DNA from: Archilochus colubris
Taxonomy: Eukaryota > Chordata > Aves > Apodiformes > Trochilidae
Direction of reading: 5' to 3'
DNA: 64,000 bases
Assembly: GCA_023079485.1 (NCBI GenBank)
Contig: CM041083.1
Coordinates: forward strand, 111,517,554-111,581,553
Part shown: piece by piece, positions 41,633 through 58,269 of the stretch
Position numbering within the stretch: position 1 is the first letter of the stretch
Layout of the letters: each line of letters starts with the position of its first letter
Notes under the pieces: generated by a model
Told to the model about the DNA's origin: nothing
Database searches by the model: none
The model's input: the letters and a program-made list of their open reading frames with translations, nothing else
Position numbers and translations under genes: made by a program

Positions 41633-42243
41633 CATAGAATCATAGAAACATAGAATTGGCTGGGTTGGAAGGGACCTCAGAGATCATCAAGTCCAACCCT
41701 TGAACCACCACCGCTGCGGTCCCCAGACCATGGCACTGAGTGCCACATCCAGTCTCTTTTTAAATATCTCCAGGGATGGAGAATCCACTACTTCCCTGGG
41801 CAGCCCATTCCAGTGCCTGATCACCCTCTCCATAAAGAAATTCTTTCTAATGTCCAACCTAAACCTCCCCTGGCACAACTTAAGACCGTGCCTTCTTGTC
41901 TTACTGATGGCTGCCTGGTAGAAGAGACCGACCCCCCCCTGGCTCCAACCTCCTTTCAGGGAGTTGTAGAGAGTGATGAAGTCTCCCCTGAGCCTCCTCT
42001 TCTCCAGACTGAACACCCCCAGCTCCCTCAGCCCTTCCTCACAGGACTTGTGCTGGATCCCTTCACAGCCCTTGCTCTTCTCCGGACCTTCTCCAGCACC
42101 TCAATCTCCTTCCTGAACTGAGGGGCCCAGAACTGGACACAGGACTCAAGCTGTGGCCTCACCAGGGCTGAGTACAGGGGCAGAATCACTTCCCTGGACC
42201 TGCTGGCCACACTGTTCCTGATACAGGCCAGGATGCCATTGGT
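41633..42243 (-). mobile_element. CR1 LINE fragment, 3' 0.6 kb
   Basis: The plus strand starts with the reversed CR1 tail (ATAGAATCATAGAAACATAG, then GGCTGGGTTGGAAGGGACCT). On the minus strand an unbroken frame at 42016-41687 gives the ORF2 C terminus: [20 protein letters not shown], then [20 protein letters not shown] and [18 protein letters not shown]. The part further upstream (42210-42028) is in another frame (VILPLYSALVRPQLESCVQF), so at least one frameshift is present. With its long intact C-terminal frame it is probably the youngest CR1 in the window. Confidence 0.95.
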
Positions 42244-42827
42244 TTCAACAGATAGTGAACATTTTTTGTGTTTAAAATGTACCAGAACAGGAATATTTTC
42301 CTGGTTAAGGAGTTGTTTTGGGGTTTTTTTAAGCTATTTACTCCATTCATCTTATTAGATGTTTATTGATGTGTCTATATGGTGGTCTAGGAGGAAAGTA
42401 TCTGCTCGCATTGTCCTGCCAATGTGTGCCACTGGTCTTACCCTTTGAATTGTTTCCAGTATGTTACTGAAAACTCTGCATGGTGCTTCAGCTATCTACC
42501 ATAGAGCTTTTCTTCACCTAGAAATTCTCTTACCTACTTTTTTCACTGCTGCTTTTTCAAGGAAGATGCGCCATAAACATATATTGATAAAAAACTACTT
42601 CTAAAAATCAGCACAACAGGAAAAAATAATTTGAAAAGCAGGGATTTTTCTATAGGGAAATATAAAATAGGAAAATATAAAAACAGGGACCAGGAGTCAG
42701 CTAAAAAAATCATAATACCAGCTGTGACCTGGAATGGCTTGGTGTACAACTAAATTTGCCCCTTATGTGTAGGTTTCTCTGATAAAAAAGGAAAAGCAGA
42801 AACGGCTAAACTTAATGTCCTTATCCT

Positions 42828-42864
42828 AAAAAAAAAAAAAAAGAAAAAAGAAAAAAAGAAAAAG
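42828..42864. repeat. A-rich low-complexity tract
   Basis: An adenine run with scattered G, about 140 bp from the donor of the exon at 43005-43133, inside the intron. Confidence 0.9.
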
Positions 42865-42996
42865 ACAACAAATGAAAATAAATGCTACTGTGAAAGATCA
42901 AATAAACTGTGGTAAAAATTTTCATCAGGCAGTTTCAATTTATGAATTATCTTTCACAATACAACTTCAATGATAAATTACTAGCAATGGGGACTA

Positions 42997-47942
<4,946 letters not shown>

Positions 47943-49914
47943 TTAGCTTGTCCATGTTCGACTAGGTGATCAGAAATGTGAGAAATTCTTCTACCTTTGC
48001 TCCTGTGTAAGATTATTTTCTTTAGATTGAAGGTAGGTCTCAAGGAGAACGTAGCAGCAAGGAGATGGTACTGGACAGTGAGGCTGTAGACACAAGAATA
48101 TGCAAATCCAGAGAGAGCCTGGCTCCATTTGTTTTGCTGCTCACAGGATGACTTCACCATAATTAAAATATTCATAGTATATAAGGCACTGTAAGTAATA
48201 AGCATTCATATATAGGGCCAATAAGGAACTGATAAAAATTTCTTAGTTTTATTTTGATGAGCTACTGTTTTACTTGATGACAAATATATGCTCCACCATT
48301 TTTATGACAGTAATCATCTATCAAAATGAGGGCCCAATTAAACCATAAGCTGTACAAAATTGAAAGAAAGGCTCTGCATCATAGAGCTTACAGTCCATGT
48401 ATGTGCTGAGCGTATAGTTAAACTGTACTGAGCTGAAAGTATAATGAAACTGATAACAAACCTCCCTAGATCTGAGTTTTACTGTAGTCAGTATTTATTG
48501 TATTGCATTGGTTTGGGTTTTATAATTTGTTTCTGCAGAACAGTTTCGACATAATTGTCAATTTCATAATTTATTCAGTACTTAAAAAATGTTAAGGTTG
48601 AAATAAATACTTTCTTGCTAGCAAGAATAGGTTTAAATCCTATTTTCACACTTTTGAATAAAATTTATCTGAAAATAGGGAGAAAAACTCCTCAGTGTGT
48701 TTTAGTGAAATCCTCTCAAAACATAACATTTTTGGAAACAGGATGGCCTTTTGGTGTCTTCAGTATCCTGTCCTCTTCTTCCCATATGACTTCTCCATGA
48801 ATGAATAGCACCTGGGCATTTGTGTTTAGGAAGAATCAAAGCCCATGATTCTGTTTTTCAGTTTTGGCCCTTTTCCTGCTTGAGCAAAGCTGTAAAGCCC
48901 TGAACCACACAAAGAACTGCTGTCTTCTCGATGAATCTATCCACTCCTTCCAAAGTCTATGAGGTGGCAGTAAGGAGACCTTTCTATTTGTTTCTGCAAT
49001 CAAGGGTTGCCTCCTGCAATAGCTCCTCTCCTTGTATTTGTTCATGAATGGCTGCCTCTTCTTATTAGAACTCATTCCATCTAAACTTCTCTGGGTCTCT
49101 ATTTTCAGAAGATGATATTGGCACAGGACTTGATTGGCAGCCTTCTCTATATTTCCTCCTGCATGTATTACATCTACTGCTACTAAACAGAAAAAAAATT
49201 AAAAAGAAAAATCCTCATTTAAATGAATTACTGTAATTGCTGTTCTGAAATGGTAATGCTTTGTGGCATGACCTTTTCACACGCCAGAGCTGTTGATTCT
49301 TGGATATGACAATATGCCAGGATGCAGCCATTTTTGTTCAAAACAAACTAATTTGAAAACTAACAGGGCTGTAGAGCTGTGGGCTTGAGCTATGGATGGG
49401 ATCTTATTACAGGAAGACCTCTGAGAAAGGTCTTGTGTGAGACCTGAGGCTCTTTAGAAACCAATAGGCATTAGTGATGTAGTGTGTCTTGTATAACTGT
49501 TTGGATATTAGGTACCAATTGGTTCTGTCAAAGATGAGCAGTCAAAGAGAAAAAATGATGAATCATCAGAATAGGAAATTAGGGCAGGTCTGCTTCCATC
49601 TTCCTGAGAATGAAAATAGTTTCAGTTTTATCTGGTGTCTGCCCAAGTACCAGTACCCACAAGGAAGTTAGTTTTGGAAGGTCACTTTTTGTGGCCATCT
49701 GCTTCCTGCTTCCAAAGACAGAAACTTGAGTACCAGACCTATGCAGCTGCACACCTGTGGGCCCTGTATGGGCAGAAATGTGCACTTGGACATATCTGCC
49801 CCTCTACAACACCTGAAATAGACCGAAACATCATTTTAAGTAATAATGCATCAATAAGAGACCCTATTCAAATGAGTGGCAGGTTATTAAGGAGTACACA
49901 TTACCATCATTACT

Positions 49915-50180
49915 TTGTGCCATCATTTTTCTGTCTTCCATAATCTCCCAAACCTCCCACATGTCCCTACCTTCCTCATTTATCACAGTTCTCTACATCT
50001 TGCTCTTTTTCCTCAATGCAACGCACTTCAGAACCCGTCAACTCCTCTCTGCTCTTCCTATTGCAACCTCCTCAGGTTCCCACATGTTCCTAAACCCCTA
50101 CAGCAACTTTTTTCTCCTCCAGCCTAATTTCCTGCCCATAATTAAATCATATCAACCTCCCAAGTCACCTAAGTGATATT
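49915..50180. repeat. Pyrimidine-rich tract
   Basis: About 265 bp of strongly C/T-biased plus strand (for example CCTCAGGTTCCCACATGTTC and TTTTTTCTCCTCCAGCCTAA). In the DSCAM transcript this is purine-rich. It is not a regular tandem repeat. Confidence 0.6.
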
Positions 50181-53100
50181 TTTTTTCTACAGCTCAAATC
50201 CATCAGTATCTCCATTGGGACTCAGTATTCAGAGCAGGAGAGCCTCGCACTGGCAAGTCTACCCATCTCCTGCTTCATGGGTAGGATCACACAGTATGCA
50301 CCTGCAGAAAATGGGACATTTGGATTTGGTCCTATGGGCCTTGAGGAGCCTGTCTTAGAGACTCCTTCCTTGCTTTCCAGTTTCCTAAACAGCTGTCGAG
50401 CAAGTGTCCCCTGATGGGTGTCTGCCAAACCAAGCATCTTGCCTGTTTTTTAAAAAACAGAGGCTACCTCTTTTTGTTTTGTTTTGTTTTCATTTATTTA
50501 TTTATAATTATTATTTTTAAATTGAACTACCTGCTCAGGTATTTTTCCAACAAACTTTCTTAATAAGAGCAGCATAAAGCCATGTGAAGAAAGATGATTT
50601 TATTCCTCAGATACAGCTTTATCCCTGCTTATCCTTCCCTTCCTCTCACATAATCTTCCACCCAGATTCCTATTGCCATAGCAATGCCTCACAGCTAAAT
50701 ATTTCCCTTTCTTCCAAAGCTGATTTTTTACTCTTCAAAATTTATCTTCAATGATCCTAAACCATAAGCTCTCCTTTTTATCTTTCTCTCTGTCAAAAGA
50801 TTCCTGGTAACAAAGCCACATTCCCAAGGATATTTTAGGCAATGCATTTCTTCATCCTCCAAGTACCTTTTATCAAATTACTGGTGCAAATGACTGAGAT
50901 AAATTTGCTGGCTCTTTTCTAACAAAATAATCTAGAAAACTGTAAATAAGCAAACTAAATCTGTACTATATACGCATGAGATGTCTCTCCCAGGAAGTCC
51001 TAAAAAAAAAGTGAAGGCATTTAGAAATATATTAAGATGATTCAGATGCCATATTAAGTGTGTGTATCCTTTCTTTCTCTTCAAATATACATTACACACA
51101 CACACACATATAATGATATATATTTATATATTAGAAACTATGGAAGGGAAGGACATGCTGTTCCCCATGTTCAAGGAATGCATAGTGCCATGTTCCAGGA
51201 TTTTGCAGCAGGTTCCCCTAGGGGACAAATTACTCCAATTCTCTCTCCTCTGGGGTTCTGCACATTCTTCTCTGAAGTGTGCCATGTGATGCTGAGCATT
51301 GTTAAAGGTTTATTATTAAAAAATTGATGAAACAGAAGCTACACTTTATAAAGGATAGCAATTTCTGTTTTCAAGGATGCATATCACTGCACTAATCTAG
51401 GAGATTTCTCTGTTTAAAATTGAACTTGCATTTGGAAAGCTAGTTTGTTTGTTCCTTTTCCAAGTTCTACCCATTGTGTTTCCCTTTCTTTATATCAACA
51501 CAGCAAGGAGTGTTCAACATTAAAAATCAAAGTGCAAAATTCAGTAGTTGAGGTTACTATTAAGAATCATGGAAGTGGTTCAGACAAAACAAGAACCTTT
51601 TGTCCCAGTCCTGAAGAAAATGAACCTGGACCTTTCCTGAGATCTGGTAAACATTAATTTATCTGACTTTCTTTTCTCTGCTACTGCTGAGTATTTAATC
51701 AGGAACGGAATGCAAATAGAAATTAAAACACTAATTTACCTTTACAAAGACTAGTCTCATTATCCAGAATAAGCAGGGTATATCAAATTGGGTGAAGGCT
51801 GAACAAAGCAACAGAAATGTTTGAATCCTTTTAGAATAAACCTTCAAAAATTACTAGAAAATGAAAAATCAGACTGATTTTAAAAATTATATAGGGAGTA
51901 GAGTTTGGGGAAATAACCATTTTTTCTCCCTTGTAGCAGAGAGAAAGGCTTCCTATCTTTTATTTTGTAATGAAACACTAACTACCCTTGTAGCATCCTT
52001 GAATTATTCTAAGAATAACTAAAGTTCTCAATATGTTTAAAAGCTATTGTTATCTGTAGTCTCCAAGTGGTATTTTTCTAGAAACCTAGCTGTGATGGGA
52101 AAAGAGAAATCCAACACCACCAACACAATTGATGGGGGGATACCATGTGACAATGTACAATGTGTTTTGAGTTGTACTGAAAGTCAGATTGCTGGTCATA
52201 GCAAAACATTAAAGCAGATTAAGATGCTCTTGAAAAAGATGGAAGAGATGCAGCAGGTAAACAAATCTAAAGATATAATGATCCAGAAATAACTGGACAC
52301 AGTGAAAATTTCAGAGTCTATTTGGTAACAGACATGTCCTAGACTCTGTCAGTGATGTTGACTCCTGGTATATCACCATGTATCACCCTGTCTCCACTTC
52401 TCTTGGTCTGCAGGTCTCTGCTCTGGCAGAGTCTCCTCTCTCTGAGGTGGCTTCTTCACTGGAGGATGTTCAAACTGGCCAGTCTGGGGAAATAGCTGTC
52501 ACCATAGAGCGATTTATCTTGCAAACATCTATGTCAAGCAAGGTATCACAGACTTCCTCAGTGGAAAGAAAGATACTTAAAGAGTGCTGTTCATCTAGCC
52601 AGACGACCTATGACCTCAAAAGCCTCTTCTTTACACTGCTCATTGGCAAAACTGTGATGCCTTACTCAAATGCAGAGATGTGCACACTAGTGCTCTAATG
52701 AGGGAAGATGAATACCATCTGCTCTTCTTGCACAGCTCCTAGAAGAGAGGACTACGGCCCTTTGACATAGTTTAAACAACCTTGGGTAGAAAATAATGTT
52801 GTGAATGAGGATAGAAAATTGTCAGAAGAGAAAAATGCATTAAAGTTGAAATGAATAGATATTGAAAAAATGAATTAAAATTCCAGTTTAGCATTTAAGC
52901 AAAATTCAGCATGTCCTCTCATGCTGCCCACCCACAAAGAGAATACTCTTCTGTCCATGGCAAATGAGATCTTTCTACCACAAAAACAAATTTCTTCTTC
53001 CTTGATTTACTTTTGCTCAAGCAAAGAAAGCCCATGCAAGTACATTAGTTACATTTAAGGGAGACTAACTCTCACATTATCATTAGATGATTTCTATTTG

Positions 53101-54909
53101 TTAATTTACTTTCAAATTTAGCAGTCCTCAGGAGTCAGTGAGTATATTGCTAAAATTCTTAAGTTCAGTTTACCCTTTCTGAAAAATTGACATTAATTGT
53201 TTATTATGAAGCTTGTCTCCAGAAATGAAATGGGGTCTTGAATCTAGAAGAGAATTTAAAATCAGTAGGACTGCTCAAATACTTCAGTTTAAGCACACAA
53301 TTTCTTGGTAAGCCTATGACCTTTCCAGCAGGCAGAAATAATGCTCTTAGTCCTCATCCTCTAGAGATGTCCAAGACTAGAAAACAAGCTGCATGTCTCA
53401 AAATGGGAAAACACAAAAATACCATCCCAGTTTTTATGAATGTAAGATATTTTCACAAATATAATACACATATTACTTAATAACAATTATTTTCTACCTA
53501 TATTCACTAATTTTGAAAATGAAATTAGTATTTGTGACTTATTCGTGTCCAGCTGTTGTGAACCTCCTCAGAGACGCTATTTTACAATAGTATTTTTAAA
53601 ACTAATTTTAAAAATTTCTGTATTAAACATAAACTTTAAATATTTAAGTATTTAATGAAAGTGAATTTTGAATGTAATACTTTACAATGTTGTGAAGAAT
53701 TTGTTGTGTAAGCAATGCAAGTCTTCAATAGAAACAGTACTGGGTGAATTACATAAGCAATCAACATAGCATGATTTTAAATTCAGAAAGCAAATGTTTT
53801 GAAATTAACTGCTGCTGGGGTTCCAGAATAGAAAATATAATTTAAGACATGTAAACCTGAGAATTTTGAGTAGAACAGTATGAAAGACAGTACTGCTGTG
53901 GAAAAAGAGACTTTGCCTAGCAGGAACTGCGCCTTTGCGTTTGTGTTTCTATTCAATGAAGAGCAACTTCCATGAGAATTATGATACATAAATAATAGAG
54001 AGGAAATTAAGCACAGACATGACCAGACCATGTCCCAACTACCTAAGTTTACATTACAAATCCCATATGAAACAAGAGACTCCATGCTATGTTAAAACTG
54101 CATTATTAAGATATTAGGGCATCTATGGAAGGTAATCTTTGAATAAATTTCTATAAATAAATAAATCACTGAGTGGGAATTAATGATTCTGTGCACCCAA
54201 AAGTACTGTTTCAGCAAGCTATTCCACCACTACAAATGAAACTACTTTGATTATAACTATTATTCAAACATGTTTCCAAGATAGAACAGGCTTTGTTTGA
54301 TGCTAAGCTTTAATAACAATGACAATGATGTCTTCAGTACTTGGCAGCTTTACCAGAACCTCCTGATCTGATTAAATATGTCAGGGTAAAGGCTGTGAAC
54401 ATTTAGGGTTCATATCTTATTCACTCAGATGCGGTTTCAGGTCACATTATGGGAAAAGAATTTGATTTATTTTGCATGACAACTATGAATTTTAACTAAA
54501 AGACACATTAATAAAATAAAAAAGCTCTTTCCTCTCAAATCACAGAGGCAATTCTTTCCTCTTCCCGAGGTCTTTTCTTGCATTAGTTTTATGTTTGTAC
54601 AGTGCAAACTGCTGTCTTCAAATCATACACATGAGACCAGCAGCTGCTTATGCTTCTCTGTCTTTCCTTTTGAGTTTGACATGGTTCTGAAATGAATGTG
54701 ACTTTCTTTCACTTTGCCATCCAGCTTCAATTCCCATTTTGTCTAACTGCACTTGCTAATAACCAAGAGAAAGAAAATAGGAAATGATAAGCTGACAGCT
54801 TTGTTCCCTGCAGCCAGGCATAGTAAAAGCCTGCAGAAATTTCTTACAAAATATAGTAACCTACATGAAGCACTGGAAAATCAGTTTCATCAAACCTTGG
54901 ATAACTGTC

Positions 54910-54932
54910 AAAAAAAAAAAAAAAAAAAAAAA
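54910..54932. repeat. Adenine homopolymer, 23 bp
   Basis: A 23-nt A run falls inside the longest open frame of the right-hand intron. Comparable A runs occur at 55487-55504 and 63942-63961. Confidence 0.95.
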
Positions 54933-56324
54933 GATCAAAGTTCTATAAAAAATTGCAGTAGCATGTTTATAACTGTGATTTGCCAAGACTTAGACAAGGA
55001 CCACAAGAAATTAATGGACAATAGTAGTGCTACCATCATTACCATGGTTGAAAAGTATGGATGCCTAAAAATTAGTATTAGGAACATGTATCCATTAAGT
55101 ATAAATTTCTTAGGCGATTTTCTATTCCAAATCAATTATGATCTTTCATCACTCTGTGTAAAAGTCAGGCTGGAAAGAGCAGGAATGTTAAATAGTTAAA
55201 ACTAGCAATACATAATTTTAGATAAATTCTCCAGTGCTTTGATCTTTAATTGAATTCAGTATGCCATCAAGATGGCATCAAGTTTTAATGTTAAATGGGA
55301 GGGTTACTGCTATGGTAATCATAAAGCACATAATTTCTGTGACTCACCGAATACAACTCAGTAAAAAGCTCAGAATAGAACACTTAGGAGAGTGCTCCTT
55401 TTCTTCCAAGTTTTTATGCTTTAAACTTTCCATTTGTGTCCTTACATTAAAAATATGTAAACAGTTCATAGGTTTAAGAGAAAAAGAAAAAAAAAAAAAA
55501 AAAAGAAAACAAAGACAGAAAGTCACTGGAAAACACAAGCTTTAATCAGAATATACTTTGTGACCCAGCAGTTCCCATGGGTCTTTTAGATTTTGGATGC
55601 TGTGAAGTGACATGTGTAAATGTCCCTCCCAGAGGAAAGGAAACAAGCACTAATTGAGGTATTGATGAGTTTAAATGAAGCAGAAACACACTAAGAAACT
55701 CTGGCTACAACAAAAATTAGTATTGCTGAGCAGTGCATGCTGGGACATTAATGCTTTTCATTCTCTGATCATTCATGCAAGTAAGTATACTTTTAAGCAT
55801 GGTGACTTGGGTCTATAACAGCTCAGTTCTGAGCTAAAAAGCCATGAAATACTATCTGCTGATGTGTAATAGAGCTCTGGTAGAACTAGTCTCATCTAGC
55901 CTTTCAGAGTGAATGATATTTTTCTTGTCAGGTGCAAATAGACCAATAGCATCTGATACATTGATGCTGGGAACAAAATTCAAGTGTACTAGAAACAGGA
56001 AGATGCAACTTTATTTATGTAGGCATTCTCTCTCTAAGTAAACCAAACATATATATATATATTTTCTGCATATTAATTACAACAGAAAGGCATTGGTGCA
56101 TAGTATACATTCACAAAAGCATTCACCTGTGCATGGAGGTAGAGCATCTTCACAAGACCAGTCAGTGGCATTCATCTCAACCTAACTTCAGGGGCCAAAA
56201 AATTAGTCAGCCAAGCCTTCAGCTGTCAAATGAGGACTCCTGTAGCAGTCCTTGGAGAGAAACAAGACCTTCCAGGGGGCCATTTATCTTGCCCTAAAGA
56301 TGATGAATGGCTTCTTATTGATGA

Positions 56325-56353
56325 TAAAAGGAGCTCAGGGTGAGCTCCTTTTA
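56325..56353. repeat. Perfect inverted repeat, 13-bp stem and 3-nt loop
   Basis: TAAAAGGAGCTCA is followed by GGG and then by its exact complement TGAGCTCCTTTTA. It would form a tight hairpin in DNA or in the intronic RNA of either strand. There is no T run typical of a terminator, and the host is eukaryotic, so no terminator role is proposed. Confidence 0.9.
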
Positions 56354-58230
56354 CAACCAGTCTTTAGAAGTCTAGCTTAAAATCAAGTGAAACCAATGTT
56401 CAGAGTCTAATCTTGAGTTCTGAAATCTCTTAACTTGAGAATATTCAGAATGTTGATAAATGCTACTGTTTTAGGAAAGACAGGAAAGGAGATTCAGCTG
56501 GGGAAAATAAGATCCAAATAGAAAGCTCTGAAGACATTTATTTTAATTGGCTTTGATCTGGCTTCTCCAGTCAAATTTCTAATATTTCCCCCTTGTCACA
56601 GAGACCATCTGGGGAAGGTCTGGAAATATTTTGCCCATCTACGGAGTATTAGCTCTGTTCGCTGCCGTAAGAAACCCCAACCAACCAACAAACAAACTTG
56701 ATACCTAATTTATTCTATCTTTTATTTTCCACTATTATGTCTATTTTCTATTTTGGCTCTTAAGTGTGCAAGCAGCTCCTGCAGGGAAAACAGATTTCTT
56801 AAGTTGGTGGGTAAAAACATTTATAGAAGAGCAGGGAATTGTCTTCTATACAGTCTAGGAAAAAAAGTGGTAGGCAATTCATGTACCTCACCATTTTTTA
56901 AAAAATATTGGTCTTATGGAAGGAGGGAAATATTAGTAAAGAACAACAAAGAGGGCTTAGATAAACACAATATTTATGAAGTAAAAATATTCAGTACAAT
57001 ACTTCTGTGAGTTACATTTACCCATAAGTAAGCATCAGCTTTACAGCAGAAAATTCTCCCTTTCTTTAATTAAATCTAAAATTAAGATACTCCTTGGGGA
57101 TTTTTTTTTTTTTTTTGGTGTGTATTTTAAATTCATTGCTGTCATGTTGCTGCAGTGTTCTATCAAATCTAGAGCTGGGCCTTTTCACTCAGTATTTAGG
57201 ACTATCACACTGAGCAATTAATACAGCTTCCAGACAAAAGCAACGGCTGACAATTTGGCCCCAGTACCCAAAAGCCCAAGGCCAGAGGAAGCAAACTAAT
57301 TTTAACAAGGGTTATGGCTATTTTGGTTTATTCAAAGCAGCCAAAATACTCATCCAGCTGTGAGCCAGGAAACAGCTGAAGAGGATTTTTAAAGCCACAT
57401 TTTACACTCCTGTTCTTGATGTCGACAGTATCCTGCAAAATAATTGGGGTCAAGATATGAGTATGTTCATGCTTATAAATGTGCATATGGATGTCTGTGT
57501 GAATACATAAGAGAGGAAAAAAGTTTACCATGGAGTCAAATAATGAGAATTATTTCATTACCAGTAAAAGAAGACAAAGCAACCCTCATCACCTTTTTCC
57601 CTTGACCTTCAGCTGTCCTGTGGATTTTTTTTTTTTTTAATGCACTATTAAAAAAATGTTTCAATTTCTCTGGAGACTGTTTTTACCTCCCGGCCAAGGA
57701 AAGGCATCATAAATACTAGTGTTTCAGGCAGAAATAAATTATAGCCATCCATCTCATGAACAAAGCACATAGCACATGTCTGCAGGTCTCTTTTCTCCAC
57801 AGTACCTGCCCACAGCATGAATGTTATAAGGAGTTCAAAGGACTTTTTTTTTTCTTTGAAATTGTGTTTCAAATAAATAGGAACTTCCATTCGCTCCTCC
57901 ACATAGAGAATGAACATCCAAAAGCAGAGGCCAAAATGCCAGGGGTGATAACAGAGCCACCAGCAACTCAAGAAGGAAGTTGTTCGTGGTTCGACATATT
58001 GTGTATGGTGGATGTTGAAATGAAGCAGGAGCAATATGAAAATACTTGTTTGATTAGTTTTTTAAATTATATTTTCAAATTATTCCTTTTACTCACATCC
58101 TTACCACATGCACACACACACAAAATGTACTTAGATCTAAGCTTGCTACCTAAATACTTAAACATCTTCAGACAAAGAGTTTGGCTTTAGGAAATTCAGG
58201 TGTTTTAAACACTGATTTTGTGAACCTGGG

Positions 58231-58269
58231 GTTTTTTTTTTTTAGTTTTTTGTTTTTTGTTTTTTTTTA
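58231..58269. repeat. T-rich low-complexity tract
   Basis: A thymine-dominated stretch of about 39 nt interrupted by single A or G; a similar T16 run occurs at 57101-57116. Confidence 0.9.

Noticed and set aside
54753..55199. A 148-codon plus-strand open frame, among the longest in the window
   Set aside because: It runs through a 23-nt A homopolymer read as lysines, has AT-driven composition, no splice or promoter context and no recognisable domain. It is most likely chance in an intron.
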